Both the position numbers and the translations under genes were made by a program. Shown piece after piece: positions 1 through 11,363 of a stretch of 64,000 nucleotides of DNA. The first letter of the stretch is position 1. Every line of letters starts with the position of its first letter. The stretch is taken from NCBI GenBank assembly GCA_037013495.1, contig CM072805.1, forward strand, positions 25,054,669-25,118,668, in the 5' to 3' direction. This DNA is from Hippophae tibetana. Lineage: Eukaryota > Streptophyta > Magnoliopsida > Rosales > Elaeagnaceae. Below the pieces are notes generated by a model, which saw only the letters and a list, made by a program, of their open reading frames with translations, searched no databases and was not told where the DNA came from.

Positions 1-2
1 GT

Positions 3-515
3 GATCAAAGCAGGAATAAGCTTGATCCCAAATCCAAGAAATACACATTCATCGGCTATGGTGAGGATGAGTTTGGCTACCGCATTTGGGATGACGAAAA
101 CAAGAAAGTTATTCGTAGTAGAGATGTGATTTTTAATGAAAGAGTGATGTATAAGAACATGCATAAAATAGACACCAACGACTCAAAGCAGAATGAGTCA
201 GTATTAGTAGATGCAGATGATGTCCCAGATAGTTCCGTGAAGGAATCAATTGTAGCAAGTCCTCAACCGGAGGAACTCGTTGGACAGAGTAGTGCACATC
301 AATCCAACGCACCACAACCTCTTATTACAACTCCTGTATTGAGAAGGTCTTCTCGACCTCATGTGTCTAACAAGAGATACATGAACTATATGTTACTGAT
401 TGATGAAGGATAGTCTGAATGCTATGATGAATCTTGTCAGACTCGAGATGCTAGCAAGTGGGAGCTTGCCATGAAATTGAAGTTGTGCTCAACTTCAGTT
501 GGTCTACTAGAGTAA
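3..515 (+). pseudogene. Ty1-copia pol remnant (integrase tail joined to pol C-terminus)
   Basis: One reading frame runs through this stretch with a single internal stop (TAG at 411-413). It begins with the post-integrase motif typical of copia polyproteins (FIGYGEDEFGYRIWD, about 51-95), then the variable linker with a run of Ser/Pro/Gln, then RRSSRP and KWELAMK, which normally opens the reverse transcriptase. Directly after AMK the frame continues as LKLCSTSVGLLE and stops at 513-515; that tail is what normally ends copia pol. The whole RT and RNase H region, usually well over 1 kb, is therefore missing, and the join stays in frame. The left end of the element lies outside the window. It belongs with the LTR that follows 70 bp downstream. 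Confidence 0.85.
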
Positions 516-586
516 CAAAGATTAGAAAACCTGATGCATTGATCGAGGTGTGAAGATAGATTAAAATCAGTCTTCAAGTGAAAGAT

Positions 587-888
587 TGTTGGAGATTTCT
601 ATAAAACTCCTTAATTTAAGAAGCAAAACAAGAAGCTTAATTCAAGGAGCATAATTCAATGAGAAATTTAAGGAACCATTAATTTAAGGAGAAATTCAAG
701 GAGTGAATTTTCCTATAAATAAATGTGTAATTGTAATGAATTAATCATCTAAAGTGTTCATTCTAATTGAGAGAAAATCTTTTGTGAGAGAAAATTGAGA
801 GTAATTTTCTTGGGTGTAATTGAGTTGTGAGTTGTGAGTGTTGTAAACAACTTGTGTAATTTCTCTTCTTTCAGTAAATTTCCCAACA
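587..888 (+). repeat. 3' LTR of the copia remnant (short or 3'-truncated)
   Basis: Begins TGTTGGAGATT just after the pol stop and ends CAACA. It is closely similar to the solo LTR at 56830-57236 through U3, the TATA region (CCTATAAATAAATG near 712) and the stretch ending CTTTCAGTAAA. It lacks the last roughly 100 bp of that copy, which holds the CTGCAGCAGGTTCGG block. Either the LTR was truncated or this subfamily has a shorter end. Confidence 0.75.
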
Positions 889-1923
889 ACTAAAGTTTTT
901 TAAAAAGTAACACTGAGCCTTCATTTTCATAAATATGAGACCCAATTGCTTAAAATACTTATAATATTACTAAAAATACACATTTTTAATAATTAAAGAA
1001 TTAATTCATTTATACTAGTTAAATATACGTAAGTTGCAAATGAATTATTATATTTTTTGTAATTTTTTATCTTTATTTAATTTTGGAACATGTTTAAAAT
1101 TCATGTGATATAATAATTAATAAATTAAACATAAATTTTTGAGTTAATTAGAATATGAATATGAAAAATTGATTCGATTAAACTCTTTAACATTATAAAA
1201 ATGTTTTTATTTGAAGTGTTTAACTTAATTTTTTCCGAGATTTAAAATAAATATACAAGATATAATGTGTCATTGTTTTAAAATATAAAAATATTTTTGT
1301 TTAAAATTATTTTAAAAATAATTAAAATTTTATATATATTTGATATATATATTTAGCCGTAAGTACTATAAACTAGTGGTAAATACTCTTTTTCTAGCCC
1401 AACCTCTAATATTCTGTCCATGGGATGACATGGATTTTGTTTAAATTAATGAAATACTGATACTTCTTTTGAAATCATAAAAAATTTGTTGGGTAGATTA
1501 TGCAATTTTATGTACACCCAAGTTTTGATGTTTTATCAAGTTAAGTAACATAGTGTTTAACTAGACAGTTTGTGAAACTAGGGAATAATTTAATTTTTTT
1601 TTCTAAAATAGGTACTAATTTTATTATGTCTTAAGAACACACTGTGTATATGTCTTAATTAAGAACACACTGTATATTAAGCCAAATAAAAGCCCTATCT
1701 GATTTGGTGTCTTAAATTCAAATAATACAAAGATTAACCTGCCCCTTGAAAGGGTGGGTCAATCAATTATGGTCTAAATTGGGTTCTTTGGCTTATACTT
1801 GTACCTGGAAAAACAAAAATACTGAAAGGGAAACGGGGGTAACAGAGGCATCCTAAGTTCTGATTTTATACAGTATCAGTCCCCAATAATTCTGCAAATA
1901 TGGGTCCTCTTACAATGGCTTCA

Positions 1924-1947
1924 CACGTGCAAACATTTCCACACGTG
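1924..1947. promoter_or_regulatory. Pair of G-boxes (ACACGTG twice)
   Basis: CACGTG occurs at 1924-1929 and 1942-1947, 18 bp apart, both inside ACACGTG(G/C), the classic bZIP/bHLH and ABRE-type core. They sit in an island of more balanced composition about 3 kb upstream of the MYB start. The sequence shows the motif only; a regulatory role is inference. Confidence 0.35.
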
Positions 1948-2139
1948 GGATGGGATGGCAGACTGCAGAATGGCAGAGCAAGAAAACAAAAGCACTGGTT
2001 TTTGGTGTAAGCACGAAAGACAGATCTGGATGATGAGAACATTTTAGTTACTATGAAGCTAATATTTAATGGAGAATGCTATCCTCAACCATCCTAATTT
2101 ACTGCCACATAAATTGAAAATTATGTTCTTGTTTCTCTC

Positions 2140-2143
<4 letters not shown>

Positions 2144-2208
<65 letters not shown>
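2144..2208. repeat. Compound microsatellite (CT)n(TA)n
   Basis: About 19 CT units (2144-2182) run straight into about 13 TA units. It is a simple sequence repeat upstream of the MYB gene and likely length-polymorphic. Confidence 0.95.
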
Positions 2209-4575
2209 TTAAAAAAAAACTAATTTATGCTCTATCTTATGTGACTAAATTCTCTATCATGGGATTATGGGAATATTAACTGAGATTGAAGTCTTGTATA
2301 ATCTCCCATGTATCCACGTCGCTTTCTTATATTTAATAAAAAATTATTATATAAATTATAATTATAATATAATTATACGTCACTCCTTAATGGAAAAAAA
2401 ATAAAATTGTCGCTTTCTACCCTCACTTTTATAGGAACAAACTTTATTTTAAATTGGACAAGCAAAGGTTTTTAAAGAACAGGCAGCAGAGGTTTTTTTT
2501 TTATTATTAACAAGCCCTTATTTAAAAAGGTGAATACCAAGGAGTCCATAAGTTTTGCCAAAATACGCTGTAGTATTATTTTTTTTCTTTTAATAAATGC
2601 ACTTAATCCATATAAAGTATATAAAATGTATACTACAAGTCTTGCAAAAGAACTGCGCATCGCTTGTGTAGGTTAATTGCAATTTTGGTTAATTTTGGTT
2701 TTATATAATTAAATATTTAAGACTTTTTTCAATATTATAATTTTTAATTATTTTATTGGTTCAGTTGTTTTGGTATTTCTAAAATTTATGCCCCAATTAA
2801 ACTTAAATCAAGAAATAGGATGTTCTACTGAACAACACTCCTCTAAGGGTATTTTTAATTTTTTTTTATTATATATAATAAATTAAAATTAATTATATGA
2901 TATAAAATTAATATATTAGTTAATAAGTATAAAATAGAGCTAAGAATATAATTAATTGGTTGAATATAATAACAGTTAAAAAATCAATTAAAAAAATAAA
3001 AAAAGAATATTCTGTTTTATAAAAAAATATATTTTTAGTTTGAATAATTTTGTGTTTCGGATAAGATAAAAAAAATTGATAGACCGCTAATTAAATGACA
3101 TTTTCTTCACTAATTATAACATCTAAATGTGTTTTTCTTTCTTTCTTTCTTTCGTTCTTTATTTCTTTCTGCTGCTGCTGTTGACCACTAAACGACACTG
3201 TGCATAAGCTTTTCATGAGCTGAAATAACAGTGAAAGAGAACACAGAAAAGAGGTTGGGAGGTGGGGTTGAGAGTGACGTTAAGGTAAACAGCCTCTTTG
3301 GACTGTTATAATTAGTTGTGAAACAGTAACGGACATATTCAAGAAAAATTTACGATGTTTACTAACTAGCAAAAACAGGTGGTAAAGATATTTTGTTACA
3401 TACATTTAGAGTTACTGAACCATGAGTTTCATTAATATTGAAATATATTGATTGATTTGAATTTCTGATTAAATCGTTCGTGGTTTTTTTTTTTTAATTT
3501 GTACAAGTAAAAATATTATCTTTATTTTCGGTATAAAATAACTTATAATTTTTTATTTTATTTTAGAGTTTCACTGTAATTAATAAAGTTTAAAATGATG
3601 ATATCTAATATATCTATGTTGTTTAAAAAACTTCAAATTTTTTTTATATTCTTTTCTTTGGTTAACTAATAAGAGTAATTTTTAAGTAATATATTAAAAT
3701 TGAGAGCTATGATCCTCTATTTATAGCTTGAAAAAAAAATGTAAAATTTACATAATTATGAAAATAACAATCATAAAATAACAATTACATCTGTTAAAAA
3801 AATTAATTTTAATAATAATTATTTTTTAAATAAAATATAATCTCACACACATAGGCCCAATTTGATAATGAACGACAATGGTGATGTGCACTAGTGGAAT
3901 CATAATTGTCTAGATCCTATCTCATTTCACAAAAAATAGGTGCCCAAAAAATTGGTGCCCACGATACAAATTGTAATTTTTTCTCTATTTGAACAATATT
4001 GGGAGATATAAACTATTAATATTAATAATAAAATTTTAAAAAAGTAAAATTTATCAACTATTCTAATATTTTTTTATTTAAATTTATTTATAATAGTTTC
4101 ATGTATATTTCTTTTGACTAAATTAAAAAAAAAGGAATATAAATTAGTAATGAATTTTTTTTAAGAGATTAAAATTTAGTAATTATTCTTATATTTTTTT
4201 TATTTAAATTCATTTTCCAACGGTTTCATACACATTTGTTTTGACTAAATTAAGAGTAACTTTCATTTAAAAAAATTGCAGAAAACCAAGTAATACACAT
4301 CACATAAATAAAGGGATCACATTAATAAGTGTCTTTTTTGTCAATTTGGAGGGCGACAGCGTAAGACTTTCAAGTTCAGCCTCTTAAAATTAGAGATTAT
4401 GGGTTTTCTCTAACTTTCACAAGTGAGAGTGATGTAGGATTTGTCAAGAATATGAGAATACCAATTGTATTATTAATTAGAGAATTTATTTTTAATAATA
4501 TATCAATCACAATGTAATTTTCATAATTACTTTACAATATTGTATCCAAACTTTATTGATACGTAAATTTATGCA

Positions 4576-4582
4576 TATATAT
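4576..4582 (+). promoter_or_regulatory. Possible TATA box of the MYB gene
   Basis: TATATATGAG lies about 350 bp before the start codon and is followed by a pyrimidine-rich stretch (CTCTATCTTTCTCTC near 4651) that looks like a plant 5' leader. The region is full of TATA-like words, so this is a weak call. Confidence 0.25.
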
Positions 4583-4929
4583 GAGACTAATATTAATAAG
4601 ATTTCCTTTAAATTAAAAAGGTCAGCCTCATTCAGAGTTGTTAACTACGACTCTATCTTTCTCTCAGCTTTCGAACAAGTCAGTGTGTGAGGTTAGGTTG
4701 TGAAGGTTTCTGAGCATACACATCATACAGTTGTGGTTTTACTGTTTCAAGTTATCTCTTCTTACGCACTGCAAAACTTACATCTCCTTCAACTTCACTA
4801 TTTGTCCAATTTTGCTTCCTTTTATGTATTTTCTCCAAATCTTTATTCATTTCCCTTCTTCTTTTATAGTCATGAATACGACTTTGTAACAGTTGTATAT
4901 CATCAGCATCTGTCAGAAGAAATGAAGGC

Positions 4930-6598
4930 ATGTTCAACAATTGTGCTATATATTCAACAGAGAACCAAAACGGCCTTACCTATTACTCTTCTGCTTCCTC
5001 CTCCTCTTCTTCTTCTTCTTCTTCTTCTTCTTCTTTAATGGGGATGGTTTACGCTGACATGGGTTCTCTCTCCCTTAGTTCTAATTATGGAATAGGATCA
5101 TCTGTTTCTTCTCAAGATAGCTGTATCTCTAGATTTTCTGATCATTTGGAAAATGGGAGAGCTTTTTTGGGTTTTCCTTTTAGTGGGAATTACTTAGAAA
5201 AATGTTTTGAAGAGCAGCATAAATTGAATGGGACTGTGGATGAGGAGGAAGAAGGCAAGGGATGTGATAGCTTTAGTGATGGGTTTGGGGAAAATAATGA
5301 GGTCATGATTCTTAAAACAAACAAACTTAACGATGAGAATGTGGGTAGTCATGGGAAGGAGACAGAGAGTGGACATGAGTCAAAACTCTGTGCCAGAGGA
5401 CATTGGAGACCTGCTGAAGATTCCAAGCTTAAGGAACTGGTAGCTTTTTATGGTCCTCAGAACTGGAACCTCATTGCAGAGAAGTTGGAAGGAAGATCAG
5501 GTAATGTGAATGAATGGTTTCCCCCCCTTTAGTTTCAGCTATATTTCCAAGTCTCCCACACTCTAATTTGGTGTAAATTTGCAGAAAATTTAAAAAAATT
5601 GGTATATCCATCACCCGAGTACAATACTTTTTCCTACAAGAGTCCGTGTGACATAAAACTTGAGATAGGTGAATATTTTACTTTATTAACTTTTTATTTT
5701 ATTTCTGTTTTGAGTGGATTGAAGGTAAAAGCTGTAGACTGAGGTGGTTTAACCAGTTGGATCCAAGGATAAATAGAAGAGCATTTACTGATGAAGAAGA
5801 GGAAAGACTAATGCAAGCACATAGGATATATGGAAACAAATGGGCCATGATAGCCAGGCTGTTTCCTGGTAGAACTGATAATGCAGTTAAGAATCATTGG
5901 CATGTTATAATGGCAAGGAAGTATAGAGAACAATCCACTGCATATAGGAGGAGGAAATTGAACCGATCATATTACAACTCTACTGAAGAGGAAAATTCAA
6001 GCTTAATTGGCTCCAGTACTATTGAGACAACCAACTCATCACAACACTACTGTGGAAGCCTTGTGAACAATTCATCTATCCCATTTGGACCCTTTTGTGC
6101 TGCTTCTGATGGAATTTCTCATGCCCTAAATTGTTCCTCTCACAATTTAAACAACAAGGCCCTTTCTAACACTGCATTATGTGCCCTTCAGACTCCTTAC
6201 AAAGTTTTCCCAAGTTTGTACCTTTTATTTATCTAGCTTATTTAACTTATTTGTGAACTGTTGTTCTGTTCTGGCTTACAAGTGGCTCAAAATGATTGAG
6301 TGTTGCAGATTCCAAGAACAATGAAATGATGGGCATGTTTGAGAAGAGAAGATGTTGGGAAAGGTCAGAAGATGTTGAACAAAGTGATCATCTTGTAGCT
6401 GCAGATTCTATACATCTTCACCATTCAACACTCATGAAGGAAATACAACAATCAGACTATGCAACATCCTCAGTAGCTCAAGTCTCAGCCGAAGAGCCTA
6501 CATCTTCAAATAGAGGAATAATAGCAAAAGCCGACCATAGAGAGACTCGGACTATTCAACCCAAATTCATTGACTTTCTTGGAGTAGGCGCCACATGA
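4930..6598 (+). CDS. MYB105/117-like: R2R3-MYB transcription factor, subgroup 21 (MYB105/MYB117-like)
   Basis: Three exons: 4930-5500, 5725-6213 and 6309-6598, with GT-AG introns of 224 and 95 bp; 449 residues. It should be a nuclear DNA-binding regulator. R2 spans about residues 156-206 with Trp159, Trp179 and Trp198; R3 spans about 207-257 with Phe211, Trp230 and Trp249. Intron 1 falls at the conserved Gly-Lys-Ser-Cys junction of R2. The words [21 protein letters not shown] and [12 protein letters not shown], and the C-terminal [10 protein letters not shown], are typical of subgroup 21, whose Arabidopsis members include MYB52, 54, 56, 105 and 117 (organ boundaries, meristem, cell wall). The N-terminus has a run of about 15 serines from a TCT/TCC repeat (4985-5035), followed by an acidic stretch. 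An ATG at 4922 is out of frame; ATG 5038, after the serine run, is an alternative start. Which paralogue it is cannot be settled here. Confidence 0.93.
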
Positions 6599-7232
6599 GT
6601 TAGAGTTAGAAGCCAATTGGAAATAAGAAGAGGAAAAAAGAAAAAAAAAATGAAAAAGTTATAACGTAATCATCAGAAAGGCCTTAATGTGGGTGTGGTC
6701 CAAGAAAAATATGAAACCATTTAGAGGTAAAAGGGAAAGGAATTGTTGTTTTAGTTGCATTTGCATATGACTCTGTGAAAACAACTGCTTCAATCTACTA
6801 CTGAACTGAGATATCTGATATTATACTACCATATCATTTTCTTGTATCAATGTCACCCTTTTCCAAAGTTGAAAAATGGTAAATTTAATTTAATGTTATA
6901 CTAGTAAATATCATATTATTTATCCTTAATGTAAATAATTATCATTTTAGTAATAAAATTAGGGTCACAAACTCCCAATTGGATTTTGACAAAAAAAAAA
7001 AAAAAAACTCCCAATTGGATTTTTGTTTGTCGACTTGGGTTTAATTTTCGATTTAGGTGGAAGAGATATTAAGTAGAAAAGGAGTAATTGTAGGCTTTAT
7101 GTGTGATGATAAAATGATATCAAAATAATACAAAATATGAACTTGGTACATTACCTTATGAAAATTAGTAACTTTTATTTTTATTTAAAAAAATCACCAG
7201 ATTCGAAGCATGTTCAAGAGATAATACTCTGG
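6599..7232. other. MYB 3' UTR and spacer
   Basis: Starts with a purine-rich A-tract after the stop, then an AT-rich tail with AATAAAAT-type words near 6952; the exact polyadenylation site cannot be chosen. It includes the poly(A) insertion described at 6969-7023. No other gene is seen. Confidence 0.55.
6969..7023. repeat. 19-bp perfect direct repeat flanking an A-tract
   Basis: AAACTCCCAATTGGATTTT occurs at 6969-6987 and again at 7005-7023. Only GAC plus about 14 A separates the copies. This is the layout of a LINE-type target-site duplication around a tail with no body. Confidence 0.8.
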
Positions 7233-7240
7233 TTTATTAT

Positions 7241-7673
7241 TAGAGATTGACACATATACGAACGGGAACAATTATTAATATATTTGTCATTGAATTGATT
7301 TATAAAATATGTATCAAATTTTTTTTGAAAATCATTATAGTTCGGAGATGGTTTTTTACTCACGGATAGTTATTAAAAATATTTGAAAAAAATCGTTTTT
7401 TTAGAATTTTTAAATTTTTTTATATACTTATACGAAAAATCAATAAATTAATAAATTTTAATTATTAATTAATATATAATATAATTTAATAAATATATAA
7501 ATTAATTAATTAAATATAATTAATTTTGGGTATAGATTGATACGTTTATCAGTAAAATTGTATCATTTATTTCATGTTTGATTTTTATTTGAAATTTATC
7601 GAATAAAAAATTGAATTAACGGTGCGGATAACTGCAGATAATCAAACCCTTAAAAAATTTTTGCCCATTCTTA
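7241..7673. mobile_element. hAT-type MITE, 433 bp
   Basis: Begins TAGAGATTGACAC and ends GCCCATTCTTA, so its inverted ends resemble hAT termini. The flanking octamers TTTATTAT (7233-7240) and TTTACAAT (7674-7681) match at 6 of 8 bases, as expected for an old 8-bp duplication. Inside, ACTCACGGATAGTTATTAAAA and CGGATAACTG resemble the subterminal repeats of the full-length hAT element at 41875-47161 (CCGTGGATAACAG.. and CCGTGGATAACTG..). It has no coding capacity, so it would need a transposase from elsewhere. Confidence 0.65.
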
Positions 7674-7681
7674 TTTACAAT

Positions 7682-8986
7682 TCGAAATAAATATTTTTTT
7701 TTTAATTTAAATCAATTATTAATTGTTATATAATTTTAAAAATATCGAGTTTTTTATGATTATAAATAATAATAAATGTATTAAAAATAATTTAGTGAAT
7801 TTTAGATTGGGGTTTTTGTCTATAAAAGACTACTAATATATAATAGTTTAGAAATAGGCTTACTTAGGATTTAGTTTAAAAATGTTTAAAATATGCTATA
7901 TTTTTTATAAATCCCATCACATTTCTCTCTCTTCTTTTTTCATTTGTTTTTTCTAACTTTAGTAACATTTTTTCTCTCCTTTTTAATTAACAGCTCATTA
8001 ACCATATTTTTTAAAAAAATAAATATTTTTGTCTTTTCATTCTCTCTCTTTTACTAATTTCAAGATTTTTTTTTAAAATATACACATTCACCGATTTTTA
8101 ATAAATAACAATTTATTTTTATTATAAATAAAAAATAATAAAATAATTTATATTTATATAATAAAAAAATATTTTTTTATAAAAAATAACTTATCAAAAT
8201 TTTATTATAAAATAATTTAAAATAATAATAATAATAATAAATTATAAAATTTTAAATTATTAAAAACTTTACTAAATAGTTACAATAATTTTTCTGAAAA
8301 ATTATTGACGTTTTTAAAAAATAAATTATTTAAGATTAAAAACAATTAAAAAATATATTACATTTTAACAAATATCTCTAATATTATTATAATTTTAATT
8401 AAGACTAAGATAAAAAATATTTATTAACAATAATTATATTTAAGTATTAAAATATAATTAATTAAGTATATTTTATATTTTTTATTATATTAATAATAAA
8501 AATAATTATAATCATATTATATTATATAATATTTTTTAACAAAATTTATGATATAATGTTCTATATTTGTATTATATCTCATAAAAAATTGGATATAGAG
8601 GTTTTACAAATTTTTTTAATAATTTAATTATTTTTATGAATATTATTTTTTATATCACAATTATAATTAGTATTATAATTATTTATTAAATATAATTATA
8701 ATTATAATTGTAATTATATTTAATAATAATAATAATGTATTATATTATTTATGAATTATCAAAATATTTAGTATATCATTTTCAATATATGTATAAATTT
8801 ATATTTATTTGATTGTAAAATAAATTATTTTTTATTTTTTAAAATAAATTTTTAATATATGATATGATAAAAAAGATTTATGTATTTAAAATTAATTATA
8901 AATTTATAAGATGTTAATATTTTTTATATTTATAATAATTATGTTTTATAAAATAGAACTAATATATCTTTTTTTTAAATAAAATT
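7682..8986. other. Extremely AT-rich spacer
   Basis: Almost entirely A and T, with many ATAATAATAA and TTTTTATT runs, especially 8040-8980. No gene, repeat family or open frame of note. It may be an old decayed element, or a scaffold-attachment-like AT tract. Confidence 0.5.
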
Positions 8987-9290
8987 AATTAAAAATTTTG
9001 TTTTCAAATTTAAGGTAAGATCTTGATTATTTTTTTAAAAAAATTCTACTTATACCCATTTTTAAACTATTGTATAGGAGTTGGTTTTTATAGACAAAAC
9101 CCCTCCTGTTAGATAAGAAAAAACTAACCAAAAAACATATAATTAAAAATTTTGTTTTCAAATTTAAGATAAGATCTTGATTATTTTTTTAAAAAAATTC
9201 TACTTATACCCATTTTTAAACTATTGTATAGGAGTTGGTTTTTATAGACAAAACCCCTATAATAAAAAACTAACCAAAAAACATATACAA
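8987..9290. repeat. Tandem duplication, unit about 154 bp, two copies
   Basis: A unit starting AATTAAAAATTTTGTTTTC and ending AACCAAAAAACATATA is present at 8987-9140 and 9141-9290. The copies are nearly identical apart from a small indel after CAAAACCCCT, so the duplication is recent. It carries no recognisable coding sequence. Confidence 0.9.
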
Positions 9291-9628
9291 TCACCTGCAA
9301 ACATTTATGGGGAGATTAATATTCTCAAATTTATAACTAATTTAATTTTAAATTGTCAAATATGTATTGTTATAGTAACAAACCACACTTGGATTTTTTT
9401 TAAATTAAAATTTCCACTATATGTAAAAAACGTTTGACCACGAGTCTCACTTAATTTGGATTTCTTAATACAATTAACTGAAATTAATATATTATATAAA
9501 AAGAAAATTCGAATTAATATATAAAAGAGAGAAAATACCAAAGAAGTACAACAACAAATATTTTTATTAAACAAAAATGAAAATGATTTCAATATAATTC
9601 ATCCCATGTCACCTTAAATTATAAATTT

Positions 9629-10268
9629 TGTTAAGAAATTTAGATAAAATAGTATAATAGCAAATTCTCCTTCCTAAAATCCTCCTTATTAAAATATTAA
9701 AAAACAAAGATATAAAAAATATATAATACAAGAATTATAACGAAAACTTCAAATTAGAGAGAAAATCATTTTCGTTATCAAAAAACAACTAGAAAAAAAT
9801 TTACTATGTGAAAAATTGTTACAATCACATTTTCATTAATTTTCTCACACACCCAAAAGACAAAAGTAATTACAAGTCGAAGAGAATTTTTCCACAAAAT
9901 TCTCACTCAAAAACTTATCATATAAGTTTTTCTCTATTTTTTGAGTTAATTAACAATGAAGAAATGAAGCAATATTTATAGTGTTCAAGTTCCCATTTCA
10001 TATGCCGAACATTTCTTCATTCACCAAAATTAAGTTACATAATTTTCCCATTCTTCGTTCAAACCAGGTTAAACACCTCTATCTTTGATAACATGGAAAG
10101 CTACCTTCCATGAACTTTTTTCTAAATTAGACACTTCATATTTTGACTAATAATCAATATTATTTTTAATCAATCACAATAGTTTTCACCTTGATTAAAA
10201 ATAAATATAGTTACCGCTACATCACTGTCTACTCTAACAGTTATAATTCTATGCACCGAGAATTATCA
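9629..10268 (-). repeat. 3' LTR of the minus-strand copia element
   Basis: Read on the minus strand it begins TGATAATTCTCGG right after a purine-rich tract (CTTTATGGTGGAGTA) and ends CTTAACA. A TATA box lies at about 9971-9981 (minus CTATAAATATT). The first 427 bp on the plus side match the other LTR at 11364. The end near 10268 was chosen from the polypurine-tract-like junction. Confidence 0.65.
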
Positions 10269-10615
10269 TACTCCACCATAAAGAGTACATCCACTTAGAA
10301 TTAATCACCAATTCTAATAATTTCACATCGGCTCATGTCAAAAAACTTGCTAAAATTTATGGTGCAACTCTCACACTTGGTTTTCTTGAGAGTTCCTCAA
10401 CCATCGATATCCTTTCCACCACACATCTTGCATCTATACCAAGAAAATACTTGTGTGCAAACTTATGGACTCGCTAGTAGTAATACACCCTCTTTCATGA
10501 CAATATTTGGGGACTAGCGGCATGCCATGAGAATGTACATGCTCTTTTCAAAGAGCATCACCATATTGTTAGCGTTATCGTCAGTATTTGAGCTTTTTGC
10601 CTAATTAATTTCACC

Positions 10616-11326
10616 CTTTGGACAATTTCTTTTGAGATGCCCAGATTATCCACACCCCAACACTACCTTTTTTTTCATGAAATTATTTTTCTTCTGGCTG
10701 TCAGCTACAAATGTTAAGTTTTTAGGCGAAATATTATTTCCACCAGTCAGCCTTTTTTCTTTAGAAAATAGCTTGTTGGTAACTTTTGAAAAAAATTATT
10801 TTCTCATTTTCATGAATTAAGACAAGTTTCATGTGTTCATAAGAAGATGGAACATACCAGATAAGCCTTAAAAGTATATCTTCATCATCAAGTTTAACTC
10901 CAATGGTTTTCAGTTTAAAGACAATATCATTGATAACATTGAGATGGTAAGACATAATAGTTCTTTCGTTCATATGCAAAGTATGAAATTGCTCCTTTAG
11001 ATACACCCAATTTGAGACGTCTTTTGCCTGATACAATTCTTCAAGCTTTTACCAGAGTTATTTGTCCATAGATATTCTATGCACATTTGCAAGAATATTT
11101 TTGGCCAAACAAAGCCGAATTACACTTACAACTCTTAGATCAAGATCTTTCCAATCTCCATCACTTATGTCAATTTTACTAAACTCAGTACCAATAACAT
11201 GGTTGGTTTCCCCTTTAACACCTTGTGAAACCCGTATTGGATCAACAAATATTTGACTTGTACTTGCCACAAGCCAAAATTGATTCTCCCATCAAATTTC
11301 TTAATGTCAATCTTAACTCCTAACAT
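10616..11326 (-). pseudogene. Copia gag, decayed
   Basis: Reading starts at ATG 11326 (MLGVKIDIKKFDG, then FGLWQVQVKYLL), the usual opening of a copia gag. It continues, after a frame change, as LEELYQAKDVSNWVYL (about 11030-10985) and LNVINDIVFKLKTIGVKLDD, the core of the UBN2/gag-polypeptide domain. The final CCHC knuckle is readable as GC-G-stop-SGHLKRNCPKG near 10620-10650. One missing base before it and a stop inside it break the frame. Gag would form the virus-like particle; this copy cannot be expressed whole. Confidence 0.8.
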
Positions 11327-11344
11327 ATCTGCTTATTTATTTGA

Positions 11345-11363
11345 AATTGGCTATGATACCAAT
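11345..11363 (-). promoter_or_regulatory. Primer-binding site (initiator tRNA-Met)
   Basis: Minus strand ATTGGTATCATAGCC sits immediately after the LTR end CTAACA, close to the usual plant copia TTGGTATCAGAGCC. Confidence 0.8.

Larger units (their letters stand above)
889..4575. other. Intergenic, AT-rich; no gene seen
   Basis: No open frame with recognisable protein sequence. It holds a near-tandem duplication of TCTTAA..GAACACACTGT around 1627-1675, a less AT-rich island at about 1680-2110 with two G-boxes, a compound CT/TA microsatellite, a TTTC-rich tract at 3135-3175, and runs of A/T. The part after about 4300 is presumably the proximal MYB promoter. Confidence 0.6.

Noticed and set aside
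4700-5038. 112-codon plus-strand open frame ending in poly-Leu
   Set aside because: It overlaps the MYB leader and first exon in another frame; its poly-Leu is the poly-Ser repeat read out of frame.
11062-11256. Plus-strand frame of 64 codons
   Set aside because: Antisense to the copia gag at 11326-10616.
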